Shown here piece after piece: positions 33,407-41,599 of a stretch of DNA of 64,000 bases. Positions within the stretch are counted from its first letter, which is position 1. Every line of letters begins with the position of its first letter. The stretch comes from Pseudomonas solani (GTDB lineage Bacteria; Pseudomonadota; Gammaproteobacteria; Pseudomonadales; Pseudomonadaceae). The position numbers and the translations under genes are program-made. The stretch spans positions 5,576,501 through 5,640,500 of the forward strand of contig NZ_AP023081.1 of the NCBI RefSeq assembly GCF_026072635.1, given 5' to 3'. Below the pieces are notes generated by a model, which was given only the letters and a program-made list of their open reading frames with translations, was not told the DNA's origin and did not search any database.

Positions 33407-35779
33407 TCATTCCTTGGGCAGGGCGAAGGCCAGGACGTAGTCGCCCTGGCGGGTGTGCAGGGAACCATGGCCACCGGCGACCACCAGCACGTACTGGCGG
33501 CCATCCTTGCCGGTGTAGCTCATGGGCGTGGCCTGGCCGCCGGCGGGCAGGCGGCCTTCCCAGAGCTGCTTGCCATTGCGCACGTCGTAGGCGCGCAGGT
33601 ACTGGTCGAGGGTGCCGGCGAGGAAGGCGACGCCCCCGCCGGTCATCACGCTGCCGCCCAGGCTGGGTACGCCCATGGGCAGCGGGATGGGGATCGGCGA
33701 GCTGTCGCGCACGGTGCCGTTCTTGTGTTTCCAGGCGACTTTCATGGTGGTCAGGTCCAGGGCCGCGACGTAGCCCCAGGGCGGCGACTGACAGGGCAGG
33801 CCGAGGGGCGAGAGCAGCGGCGATAACAGGGCGCCGAAGGGCGCACCCTTGTTCGGCTGTACGCCTTCGATCTCGCTCTTGCGCGCAGGTTCATCGGTGG
33901 CACTGCCTTCTGGCACCAATTTCGAGGTGAAGGCCATGTAGCTGGGGTTGAGGAAGGCGATCTGGCGCTCCGGGTCCACCGCGATGCCGCCCCAGTCGAA
34001 GACCCCGAAGTTGCCGGGGTAGACCAGGCTGCCCTGCTCGGAGGGCGGGGTGTAGATGCCCTCGTAGCGCAGGGAGCGGAAGGCGATGCGACAGAGCATC
34101 TGGTCGATCGGCGTGCCGCCCCACATGTCGCGCTCCTGCAGGGGCGGTGGCATCAGGTTGAGTGCGGACATGGGCTGGGTGGGGGCGGTGAAGTCGCCCT
34201 TGGCGGCGCCCTGGGGCACGGGGGTTTCCCTGACCGGGACGATGGGCTCGCCGGTGCGCCGGTCGAGCACGTAGAGGCTGCCCTGCTTGGTGGAGGCGAT
34301 CAGTGCCGGGCGCGGGGCCTCGCCGGCCTTCTGCGGCGGCAGGTCCACCAGGCTCGGCTGGCCGCCGACGTCCATGTCCCAGAGGTCGTGGTGGGTCATC
34401 TGGAAGGTCCAGCGCACCTTGCCGGTGGCGATCTCCAGGGCGGTGACCCCGGCGCTGTAGGTTTCCGAGGCCTTGGTTCGGCGACCGCCCCATTGGTCCG
34501 GGGTCTGGTTGCCCATGGGCAGGTAGAGCAGGCCGAGCTTCTCGTCGAGGCTCATCACCGACCACATGTTCGGCGAGTTGCGGGTGTAGGTGCGGCCCTC
34601 GGGCAGCGGCGCGGTGTCGTCGGGGTTGCCGGCATCCCAGTTCCACACCAGGTGGCCGTCGTGCACGTCGTAGGCGCGGATCACGCCCGAGGGCTCGTCT
34701 TCTGAAATGTTGTCGGTGACATGGCCGCCGATGATCACCAGGTCGCGGCTGACGCCGGGTGGCGAGGTGGAGTAGTAGCCGCCCGGGGTGAAGCTGCCGA
34801 TGCCACGGGTGAGGTCGATGGAGCCCTTGTCGCCGAATTCCTCGCAGGGCTTGCCGTCATCGGCGTCCAGGGCCATCAGGCGGGTGTCGGCGGTGGGCAG
34901 GAACAGGCGCCGCTCGCAGCGTTTGCTGTCACTGGGGCTGTCTTCCTGGTGGTAGGCGACACCGCGGCAGGTCATGTGCGCCCAGCCCTTGAAGCTGTCG
35001 GCGTTCTGGGTGCTGATCTTCGGGTCGAAGCGCCAGATCTCGCGGCCGCTGTCCGGGTCCAGGGCGATCACCTGGCTGTGCGGGGTGCACACGTAGAGCA
35101 TGCCGTTGGCCTTGAGCGGGGTGTTCTCGGCGGTGGTTTCCTGCGGGTCGTCCGGGCCGGGCAGGTCGCCGGTGCGGTAGCTCCAGGCCAGTTCCAGCTT
35201 ATGGGCGTTCTCCGGGGTGATCTGGCCCAGGGGCGAGTAGCGGTCGCCGGCGTTGCTGCGCCCGTAGGCCTGCCAGTCGCCTTCCGGCATCGGCGGCTCG
35301 CTCTGCACTGCCAGGGGGTTGCCGCGGCCGATCTCACCTTCCAGGTTGTGGGGCTCGGTGAACTGGCTGAGCAAGGCCACGGCGCCGGCCAGCAGCACCG
35401 CCACCAGCAGCGCACCGCCATTGGCCCGCGAGGTGCCGCCGGCCAGGCCACCGCGCGCCCAGGGCAGCAGCAACAGCACACCGATGCCGAACCACAGGGC
35501 CAGGCGCGGCACCAGTTGCCACCAGTCCAGGCCCACCTCCCAGAGCGCCCAGGCGGTGGAGGCGGCCAAGGTCACGGCGAACACCAGCAGGGCCGAGCCG
35601 AGGCCTTTCCACAGCAGGAAACCGGCCACCAGCAGGGCGCCACCGGTGAGCGGGTAGTACCAGGAGCCGCCGACCCAGACCAGGCGGATGCCGCCGATGA
35701 GCAACGCGAGGCCGAGCAGCAGCAGGAATAAGGCGAGCAGGCGGGCGAGGGGAGAAGGGCGGGCGCCGGGGGCGGACAT
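33407..35779 (-). CDS. gcd: Membrane-bound PQQ-dependent glucose dehydrogenase
   Basis: This 790-residue quinoprotein oxidises glucose to gluconolactone in the periplasm and passes electrons to ubiquinone. Five N-terminal membrane helices (residues 10-140, for example LLALFLLLLGLALLIGGIRL) precede an eight-bladed PQQ propeller with W-motifs (HKLELAWSYRTGDLP, YVCTPHSQVIALDPDSGREI, GRTYTRNSPNMWSVM, WGYVAALDLTTMKVAW, GGVAFLAGTLDQYLRAYD). E. coli Gcd is 796 residues, a close match. ATG at 35779 (MSAPGAR) has GGAGG upstream. The related quinate dehydrogenase is an alternative substrate class, but Gcd is more likely given the lactonase partner. Confidence 0.9.
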   Translation of the reverse strand: MSAPGARPSPLARLLALFLLLLGLALLIGGIRLVWVGGSWYYPLTGGALLVAGFLLWKGLGSALLVFAVTLAASTAWALWEVGLDWWQLVPRLALWFGIGVLLLLPWARGGLAGGTSRANGGALLVAVLLAGAVALLSQFTEPHNLEGEIGRGNPLAVQSEPPMPEGDWQAYGRSNAGDRYSPLGQITPENAHKLELAWSYRTGDLPGPDDPQETTAENTPLKANGMLYVCTPHSQVIALDPDSGREIWRFDPKISTQNADSFKGWAHMTCRGVAYHQEDSPSDSKRCERRLFLPTADTRLMALDADDGKPCEEFGDKGSIDLTRGIGSFTPGGYYSTSPPGVSRDLVIIGGHVTDNISEDEPSGVIRAYDVHDGHLVWNWDAGNPDDTAPLPEGRTYTRNSPNMWSVMSLDEKLGLLYLPMGNQTPDQWGGRRTKASETYSAGVTALEIATGKVRWTFQMTHHDLWDMDVGGQPSLVDLPPQKAGEAPRPALIASTKQGSLYVLDRRTGEPIVPVRETPVPQGAAKGDFTAPTQPMSALNLMPPPLQERDMWGGTPIDQMLCRIAFRSLRYEGIYTPPSEQGSLVYPGNFGVFDWGGIAVDPERQIAFLNPSYMAFTSKLVPEGSATDEPARKSEIEGVQPNKGAPFGALLSPLLSPLGLPCQSPPWGYVAALDLTTMKVAWKHKNGTVRDSSPIPIPLPMGVPSLGGSVMTGGGVAFLAGTLDQYLRAYDVRNGKQLWEGRLPAGGQATPMSYTGKDGRQYVLVVAGGHGSLHTRQGDYVLAFALPKE

Positions 35780-36065
35780 GGGCAGTCCTCCGAATGGGGT
35801 TTTTGTGGGGGTAGTCGGGGGCGGCGGAACACGTGAATGGCGTGGCCTCGCTGAAGAGATCGAACCCCGCTGGGGTGAATAGTTCAGCGCCAGGCCGGCT
35901 GGATGGCATTTGGTCATCATTCCGTCATGGGCTTCGGGTTAGCTGTGCGCCACGCCTTCCAGCCTGGCTGGAGGGCCCGGCGTGCCTGGCCTGCGAATTT
36001 TCCCTGAACCGTCCTCGTCCAGCCTCCCTCTGAACCTCTGTGATCCTTTCCTGGTGAGCAAGACC

Positions 36066-36485
36066 ATGAACCAGTTATTCGCAATGCTGCTCGGCCTGTT
36101 CGGCGCGGGCGAAACCGTCGCCGATGAGCAGAAGTCCGTGCAGCCGCTCCCCCAGCCCATCAGCGTGCAGCAGTGGCAGGCGGCCTTCGACGAGGCGCTG
36201 GCGTTGCCGGAGGTCCGCTACTCGTCGTCGGACCTGGTGACCATCGTCAAGAACGAGCGCGACGGCTCGGTCTACCTGTTCACCACCAGCAAGCACCCGG
36301 CCTACCCGGCGATGATCGAACGGCGCCTGGTGGGGTCGGATGGCCTGCGCTATTCCAGCACCGGCAGCTACGCGGGAAATGGCCAGGCCTATGCGGAGTG
36401 GCTGGAGAAGTACCGCCAGTTCGACAACCGTCCCTATGAGTCGATGGCTGCGAGCAAGGGCACGGAGCTGTCTTCGGCCAACTGA
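36066..36485 (+). CDS. Small exported protein, unknown
   Basis: I do not recognise this family. The 139-residue protein starts MNQLFAMLLGLFGAGETVAD, which could be a signal peptide or a short membrane anchor, and continues with a compact mixed region (WQAAFDEALALPEVRYSSSD, VTIVKNERDGSVYLFTT, PAYPAMIERRLVGSDGLRY). The site upstream of the ATG is weak (GGTGAG). It stands alone between gcd and a MITE-like element. GC content and codon use look normal for the genome, so it is probably a real gene. Confidence 0.7.
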   Translation: MNQLFAMLLGLFGAGETVADEQKSVQPLPQPISVQQWQAAFDEALALPEVRYSSSDLVTIVKNERDGSVYLFTTSKHPAYPAMIERRLVGSDGLRYSSTGSYAGNGQAYAEWLEKYRQFDNRPYESMAASKGTELSSAN

Positions 36486-36486
36486 C

Positions 36487-36641
36487 GGGTGCCTCTAACA
36501 ACGTAGGCGAAGCCGTCAATGCAAGGCAAAACAGGCGAAAAAGCGCAGGTTACGCCGTGTAAATGAGCATTTTGATCGGACTCGCGCACGAGCCTGTTCT
36601 TAACGCCGCGATGGCAACGCAGGTAGTTTCTAGAAGTGCCC
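36487..36641. repeat. MITE-like element with imperfect terminal inverted repeats
   Basis: The stretch begins GGGTGCCTCTAACAACGTA and ends with the near-complement TAGTTTCTAGAAGTGCCC. The imperfect match extends inward to AAAACAGG and CCTGTTCTTAA. It is about 155 bp, non-coding, more AT-rich than its neighbours, and starts directly after a stop codon. No second copy lies in the window, so calling it mobile is inference from structure. Confidence 0.5.
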
Positions 36642-36659
36642 AACGGGCCGGGCGGGGAA

Positions 36660-36914
36660 TCAGGGTTCAGCCTTGAAGGCCGCGCCCCGGCGGGTGAGGG
36701 TGATGCCGGTGGCGCTGACCAGCAGCAGGCCCTGGCCGTCGCTCTGCTCACCGTGAGACAGCTGGCCGCTGATCAGGCCAAGCTCCGCGAGATCGCGCAA
36801 GCCGATCATGACCCGGGCAGGGTCGCCTTCCAGAACGGCGGCATCACGAGGGGCGTCCTCACTGAGCTGGGCAAGGAGGGAACGCAGGAGCAGGGTGCGG
36901 CTTTGGATATCCAT
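36660..36914 (-). CDS. Small protein, unknown, possible winged-helix fold
   Basis: I do not recognise this. The core, from MDIQSRTLLLRSLLAQLSED, is 84 residues and has an alpha-alpha-alpha-beta-beta look (GDPARVMIGLRDLAELGLIS, then GQGLLLVSATGITLTRRGAA) that resembles a winged-helix domain. The frame extends upstream to MSDNRHTTPG (36989) or further, and no good ribosome site picks one start. ATG at 36914 is the conservative choice. It converges on the MITE-like element. A DNA-binding role is only a fold-level guess. Confidence 0.55.
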   Translation of the reverse strand: MDIQSRTLLLRSLLAQLSEDAPRDAAVLEGDPARVMIGLRDLAELGLISGQLSHGEQSDGQGLLLVSATGITLTRRGAAFKAEP

Positions 36915-37034
36915 GAACGGGACTGCGGTGGGGACCGTCGCTGATTCTAGATCAGCTTGGCCCGGCGTGGTGTGGCGATTGTCGGACATCCAGTGAAATG
37001 GCATGTGCGCTGGGCTGGTGGGCGGGCTCCGCCG

Positions 37035-37084
37035 CATGGGTTTCGCTTCGCTCGCGGAACGCCGCCCGACGCATCCTACGAAAG
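37035..37084. repeat. Decayed copy of the GGGTTTCGCTTCGC repeat
   Basis: CATGGGTTTCGCTTCGCTC followed by GCATCCTACGAAAGC matches the left arm of the stem-loop units at 8518 and 8686, with the middle replaced. The rest of 36915-37211 holds no gene that I can support. Confidence 0.6.
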
Positions 37085-37211
37085 CACGTCGTCACGTGCG
37101 CGCTGGGTTCGCGATCGGTCATCGCCGCCAACCGACAAATTTTTCACGTCTTCTTGATCCAGCCTTTACGGGTGTTGCTCCAGGGTATGGCCATCTTCTG
37201 GAGGATGCGCC

Positions 37212-37934
37212 ATGACGCCCGGACCCCGACTCTCGCTGTTTTTCGCAGGCCTCTTGGCCGTCGCTTCGCTGGCCGTGCCGCTGGCCCAGGGCAATAGCCA
37301 GGTGCCGGAGCCGGCGGCCATGCTGTCGCGCCAGGCCTGGGCGGTGTCGCTGGACCCGGGCTTCAACCTGTACCGCATGACCCCTTCGCTGTTCCGCAGC
37401 GCACTGCCGGATGCCCGCGACCTGCCGCATCTGCAGCGCCTGGGCGTGCGCACGGTGGTGAGCTTCATCAAGGAGGACGACGCCGAGTGGCTGGGTGATG
37501 CCCAGGTGCGCCGGGTGAGCATTCCGTTGCATGCCGATCGGGTCGATGACGTGGATGTGCTCCGCGTGCTGCGGGTGTTGCGCCGGGCCGAAGCCCAGGG
37601 GCCGGTGCTGATGCACTGCAAGCACGGTCGCGACCGCACCGGGCTGATGGCGGCCATGTACCGCACCGTGGTGCAGGGCTGGAGCCGTGCCGATGCGCTG
37701 GCGGAGATGAAGGCCGGCGGCTTCGGCGATGCGCGGCAGATGGACGATGCCATCGCCTATGTCGAGGGCGCTGATATCGACGCCCTGCGCCAGGCCCTGG
37801 ACAGCGGCGCCTGCAGCACCCGCGCCCTGGCCGCCTGCCAGGTGGGGCGCTGGTTGCGGGCCACCTTCGGCGAGGGGCCGGACGAAGAGGTGGCCCAGGG
37901 CGATGCCGTCCAGCAGGAGCGTGCCGACTCCTAA
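37212..37934 (+). CDS. Exported dual-specificity/tyrosine phosphatase
   Basis: This 240-residue protein has a signal peptide (LFFAGLLAVASLAVPLAQG) and a cysteine-phosphatase domain. The P-loop is VLMHCKHGRDRTGLMAAMYR (CX5R) with a preceding general-acid region (VSIPLHADRVDDVDVL) and the start FRSALPDARDLPHLQRLGVR. GGAGG lies 9 bp before the ATG. The architecture resembles the periplasmic phosphatase TpbA, which controls diguanylate cyclase signalling in P. aeruginosa, but the cyclase partner gene is not adjacent here. About 30 extra C-terminal residues are acidic. Confidence 0.85.
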   Translation: MTPGPRLSLFFAGLLAVASLAVPLAQGNSQVPEPAAMLSRQAWAVSLDPGFNLYRMTPSLFRSALPDARDLPHLQRLGVRTVVSFIKEDDAEWLGDAQVRRVSIPLHADRVDDVDVLRVLRVLRRAEAQGPVLMHCKHGRDRTGLMAAMYRTVVQGWSRADALAEMKAGGFGDARQMDDAIAYVEGADIDALRQALDSGACSTRALAACQVGRWLRATFGEGPDEEVAQGDAVQQERADS

Positions 37935-38330
37935 CGGCGGCTTTCGCCGGATGCGTCGGGCGCACAACGGGTTCGCGAGCAGAGCTCGCTCCTACGCAGG
38001 CGGGTGCTGTGGCTGGGCTGAGGCGCAGCCGCTTTGCGGATGAATTCGCGCTTGCAGGGATGGCGAGAAGTGGCCAGCCCCGCCGTAGGGTGTGCTGCGC
38101 GCACCTGGAGGGGCGGGTGCACCCAAAAAGACAAAATGAGCGATGGGGCGAGGGGCGTTCGACAGCAAGAAGAGCGGTGGGCTGAAGCGGAGCGCCGCCC
38201 GGCCCGCCCTACGAGGGTGCGTTGAGGGGCGTCGTGGCTCGGCGGCAATCCGTAGGTGCCGGCAGCTCCGTTTGGTGGATGTAAAAAGCGACATCCACCC
38301 TACACAGCCCTCACCATCGTGCGGCTGGGT
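37935..38330. repeat. Mosaic of intergenic repeat units
   Basis: No gene is supported here. In order the spacer shows GCGAGCAGAGCTCGCTCC (palindromic, about 37975), a GTAGGGTGTGCTGCGCGCACCTGG unit (38083-38107, the intact form of the target hit by the insertion sequence), GAGCGGTGGGCTGAAGCGGA (about 38168, also at 28368), and a hairpin at 38274-38299 (stem GGTGGATGT/ACATCCACC, loop AAAAAGCG). The hairpin is the complement-strand form of the units at 53835 and 54003. Confidence 0.75.
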
Positions 38331-38975
38331 TCAATCGTCCGGGCTGATGATGCCCTTGCGTACGGCGTAGAGGACCAGGCCGGGGATGTCGTGGATGTCC
38401 AGGCGCTTCATGATCTGGGCACGATGGGCCTCCACGGTCTTGACGCTGAGGCCGAGGCCGTCGGCGATGGAACGGGTGGAGGCACCGCGGCTGATCAGGC
38501 GGAGGATCTCCACCTGGCGCTGGGTGAGGCCGGGGTCTTCGCTGCCGTGCTGGCGGGACAGGGCCTGGTCGATCACCGGCTGGGCGATGGCCGAGCTGAG
38601 GTAGCGCTGGCCACGGTCGACGGCCTTGAGGGCGAGGGCCAGCTCGACCATGGCGGCGTCCTTGAGCAGGTAGCCGTAGGCGCCTTTCTCCAGGGCGGAG
38701 AGCACCACCTCGGCATCGGTGTGCATCGACAGCATCAGTACGCGGGATTCGGGCACACGGGTGCCGAGGCGCTGCAGGGCCTCCAGGCCATCCACACCGT
38801 GCATGGAGATGTCGAGGAGAATGATGTCCGGCTTCAGTCGCTCGGCCATCTCGACGGCCTGTTCGCCGTCCTCCGCTTCTCCAACTACTTCGTAACCCTC
38901 CAGGTCGTTGACCATGGCGCGGACGCCAACGCGGATCAGTGCGTGGTCGTCGGCCAGCAACAGGCGACAGGTCAT
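38331..38975 (-). CDS. NarL/FixJ-type (LuxR HTH) response regulator
   Basis: This 214-residue regulator has a receiver domain (residues 1-120; acidic pair D9/D10, phospho-acceptor D55 in IILLDISMHG, Lys in YLLKDA). A LuxR-type DNA-binding domain follows near 145-210 (LTQRQVEILRLISRGASTRS then IADGLGLSVKTVEAHRAQIM). ATG at 38975 has AAGGAG 6 bp upstream. It is most like ErdR-type regulators of Pseudomonas. There is no adjacent histidine kinase. It lies downstream of cheB on the same strand, separated by 175 bp, so it probably has its own promoter. Confidence 0.92.
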   Translation of the reverse strand: MTCRLLLADDHALIRVGVRAMVNDLEGYEVVGEAEDGEQAVEMAERLKPDIILLDISMHGVDGLEALQRLGTRVPESRVLMLSMHTDAEVVLSALEKGAYGYLLKDAAMVELALALKAVDRGQRYLSSAIAQPVIDQALSRQHGSEDPGLTQRQVEILRLISRGASTRSIADGLGLSVKTVEAHRAQIMKRLDIHDIPGLVLYAVRKGIISPDD

Positions 38976-39150
38976 GGGCGCTCCTTGCGCAACGCGTCGT
39001 TCATGCATTACTCCAGGTGCAGGCCGCCCTGAAAAAGAGCACGCCTACAGGTACGGAGTAGCATCCGACACGAAGGTTCGCCCGGATCGACCGGACGGAC
39101 GGTAGCACCGGGCCAGCATCCTGCCGGCTCGTTTCAGGGGTTGCGGCCTT

Positions 39151-40275
39151 CTATTTGGCGGCTTCGGCGGTCTTGTCGGGTGTTTGCCCCCGTGAGTAGC
39201 GAATGATGACTTCGGAAAGTTTCGACAGGGGTTCGGTGCTTTGCGCGGCGCCCATGCGCAGGGCTTCCTTGGGCATGCCGAAGACCACGCAACTGGCTTC
39301 GTCCTGGGCCACGGTGCGGGCGCCGGCCTCGCGCATGGCCAGCAAGCCCCGCGCACCGTCGTCGCCCATGCCGGTCATGATCACCCCCAGGGCGTTGTGC
39401 CCGGCGTGGCGGGCGACGGAGCGGAACAGCACGTCAACTGAAGGTTTGTGGCGGTTGACGTGGGGCCCGTCGAGCACTTCGACGAAGTACTGCGCGCCGC
39501 TGCGCTTGAGCTGCATGTGGCGCCCACCGGGGGCGACCAGGGCCAGGCCGGGGCGCACGCGGTCCATGTGCCGGGCTTCGCGCACGTCGATCTCGCAGAC
39601 GGTGTCCAGGCGCTGGGCGAAGGCGGCGGTGAATTTCTCCGGCATGTGCTGGACGATGACGATGCCGGGGCAATCCACCGGCAGTTGCCGCAGCACCACT
39701 TCCAGGGCCTGGGTTCCGCCGGTGGAGGTGCCCAGGGCCACCACCCGGTCGGTGGTGGCGTAGCCGGTGGGGCGTGCCGCCGGTTCGGCCGGCGCCGCTG
39801 CCGGCGTGGCCTTGACCGGCGGCGGCGCGCTGCGCGGCATGGCGTGGGGGCGGCTGCGAGCGGCCAGTTCGATCTGCCGGATCAGGTCGCCGGAGAGCTG
39901 CTGCAGGCTGTCCTTGAGCCCCTGGCGGGCTTTTGTGAACACGCCCACGGCGCCGGCGGCGAGGGCTTCCAGGGTGATGGCGGCGCCGGCTTCGGTGAGG
40001 GTGGAGCAGATGATCGAGGGCGTCGGCCGCTCGGCCATGATCTTGCGCAGGAAGGTGATGCCGTCCATGCGCGGCATTTCCACGTCCAGGACCAGCACGT
40101 CGGGCCATTGCTTGCGCATCTTGTCGAGGGCGAACAGCGGGTCGGCGGCCTGGCCGATGACCTGGATGCCGGGGTGGTTGTCCAGGCAGGCGGTGAGCAC
40201 CTGCCGCACCAGGGCGGAGTCGTCGACGATGAACACCTTGATCGGGTTCGGGGCGGGTTTGCTGAGCGGGCTCAT
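39151..40275 (-). CDS. cheB: Chemotaxis protein-glutamate methylesterase CheB
   Basis: This 374-residue protein demethylates chemoreceptor glutamates after phosphorylation by CheA. It has a receiver domain (FIVDDSALVRQVL, acceptor Asp in VLVLDVEMPRMDG), a Pro/Ala linker (about residues 145-185), then the esterase domain with the catalytic Ser in LGTSTGGTQAL, His in VIVQHMPEKFT and Asp in VIMTGMGDDGARGL. Its ATG overlaps the cheR stop. It is the last gene of the chemosensory operon. No cheD or cheZ is present. Confidence 0.95.
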   Translation of the reverse strand: MSPLSKPAPNPIKVFIVDDSALVRQVLTACLDNHPGIQVIGQAADPLFALDKMRKQWPDVLVLDVEMPRMDGITFLRKIMAERPTPSIICSTLTEAGAAITLEALAAGAVGVFTKARQGLKDSLQQLSGDLIRQIELAARSRPHAMPRSAPPPVKATPAAAPAEPAARPTGYATTDRVVALGTSTGGTQALEVVLRQLPVDCPGIVIVQHMPEKFTAAFAQRLDTVCEIDVREARHMDRVRPGLALVAPGGRHMQLKRSGAQYFVEVLDGPHVNRHKPSVDVLFRSVARHAGHNALGVIMTGMGDDGARGLLAMREAGARTVAQDEASCVVFGMPKEALRMGAAQSTEPLSKLSEVIIRYSRGQTPDKTAEAAK

Positions 40276-41081
40276 GTGCGTTGGAATACCGAAGGCCGCA
40301 CGGCACGCAGCGGCAGGTTGAAGCCATGCAGGCTTTCCGCATGGCCGATGAAGAACAGGCCGTCCGGGCGCAGGCGCTCCACCAGGCGCGCAACCATCGC
40401 GCGTTTTTCCTCCTGGCCGAAGTAGATGAGCACGTTGCGCAGGAAGATCACGTCGAAGGGGCCGATCTCCTTGGGGATCGGCCGGGTCAGATTGAGTTCG
40501 GCGAAGGTCACCCGGTGGCGCAGGGCCTGGCTCATGCGGAACAGCCCCTCGCTTTCCTCCACGCCCTTGAGGCAGTGGCGCTTGAGCCAGCCGGTGGGGA
40601 AGTTCTCCGCCTGCTCCATGGGGTAGGTGGCCAGGCGCGCCGTTTCCAGCACGCGGCGGCTGAGGTCGCTGGCGAAGATCGACCAGTCCTGGGTGCGGGC
40701 GTTCTCGGCCAGGGTCATGGCCATGCTGAAGGCTTCCTGGCCGGAGGAGCTGGCGGCGCTCCACAGGTGCAGCGGGCGGCGCTGGTGGGTGACCCATTCG
40801 CCGAGCTGCTTGAAGTGCTGCGGCTCACGGAAGAAGTAGGTTTCGTTGGTGGTGAGCAGGTCGATGACCGTGCGCCGCTCCTCCTGGGAGGCGGGGTCGT
40901 CGAGCACCTTCATGTAGTCGCCGTAGCTGGTCAGGTCGAGGGCGCGCAGGCGGCCCATCAGGCGGCCGGCCATCAGCGTGCGCTTCTGCTCGGCCATGCG
41001 GATGCCGGACGCCTCCAGCATCATCTGCTGCAGGCGGCGGAAGTCGCTGTCGCTGAGCTTGGGCAGGTGGCTGGTGGGCAT
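40272..41081 (-). CDS. cheR: Chemotaxis methyltransferase CheR
   Basis: This 269-residue SAM-dependent enzyme methylates receptor glutamates. It has the helical N-domain (LSDSDFRRLQQMMLEASGIR), the SAM site WSAASSSGQEAFSMAMTLAE (in most CheR this begins with Cys-Ser; here the Cys is Ala), FASDLSRRVLETA, and the signature DVIFLRNVLIYF. It starts on the cheW stop (TGATG). There is no TPR tail, so it should not be tethered that way. Confidence 0.95.
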   Translation of the reverse strand: MPTSHLPKLSDSDFRRLQQMMLEASGIRMAEQKRTLMAGRLMGRLRALDLTSYGDYMKVLDDPASQEERRTVIDLLTTNETYFFREPQHFKQLGEWVTHQRRPLHLWSAASSSGQEAFSMAMTLAENARTQDWSIFASDLSRRVLETARLATYPMEQAENFPTGWLKRHCLKGVEESEGLFRMSQALRHRVTFAELNLTRPIPKEIGPFDVIFLRNVLIYFGQEEKRAMVARLVERLRPDGLFFIGHAESLHGFNLPLRAVRPSVFQRT

Positions 41082-41590
41082 CAGCCGGCCTGCTGGGCGA
41101 GGCTCAACTGGCGGATGTCGTCCAGCGAGAGCACGCGGCGCACGTCGAGGATGATGGTGAAGCCGCGCTCGTCGCGGGCCATGCCGGCGATGAAGTCGGT
41201 GCGGATGCCGGCGCCGAAGGGTGGCGCCTGCTCGACCTTGTCGGATTCGATGTCCAGCACCGCATCGACGGCGTCCACCACCAGGCCGATGCGTTGCTGC
41301 TGCTCATCCAGGTTGAGTTCGATGATGACGATGCAGGTGCGCTTGTTCGGCACGCTCAGCTCGAAGCCGAAGCGTGCCGCCAGGTCCAGCACCGGTACCA
41401 CGTTGCCGCGCAGGTTGATCACCCCGTGGATGAAGGGCGGCATCATCGGCACGGTGGTGACCTGGCCGTACTCGATGATTTCGCGCACCAGGTCGATGGG
41501 CAGGGCGTAGCGCGCCTGGCGCACCCGGAACGACAGGTGCTGGATGCTGGTGGGCAGGGCCACCGGCACCATGGCCTTGGCTTCGTTCAT
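41081..41590 (-). CDS. cheW: Chemotaxis coupling protein CheW
   Basis: This 169-residue SH3-like adaptor links receptors to CheA. The family blocks are ALPIDLVREIIEYGQVTTVP, HGVINLRGNVVPVLDLAARF and RTCIVIIELNLDEQQQRIGL, with GLVVDAVDAVLDIES near the end. The length is typical. It lies 9 bp downstream of the MCP gene, so the two should be made together. Confidence 0.94.
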   Translation of the reverse strand: MNEAKAMVPVALPTSIQHLSFRVRQARYALPIDLVREIIEYGQVTTVPMMPPFIHGVINLRGNVVPVLDLAARFGFELSVPNKRTCIVIIELNLDEQQQRIGLVVDAVDAVLDIESDKVEQAPPFGAGIRTDFIAGMARDERGFTIILDVRRVLSLDDIRQLSLAQQAG

Positions 41591-41599
41591 GCCGCCTCC

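Noticed and set aside
37212..37934. Naming the phosphatase tpbA
   Set aside because: The CX5R motif and signal peptide fit, but the TpbB-type cyclase is not adjacent and several exported phosphatases share this pattern, so no symbol was given.
38274..38299. Calling the hairpin after the LuxR regulator a rho-independent terminator
   Set aside because: The T/A-run is in the loop, not after the stem, and the same unit occurs elsewhere as a repeat.
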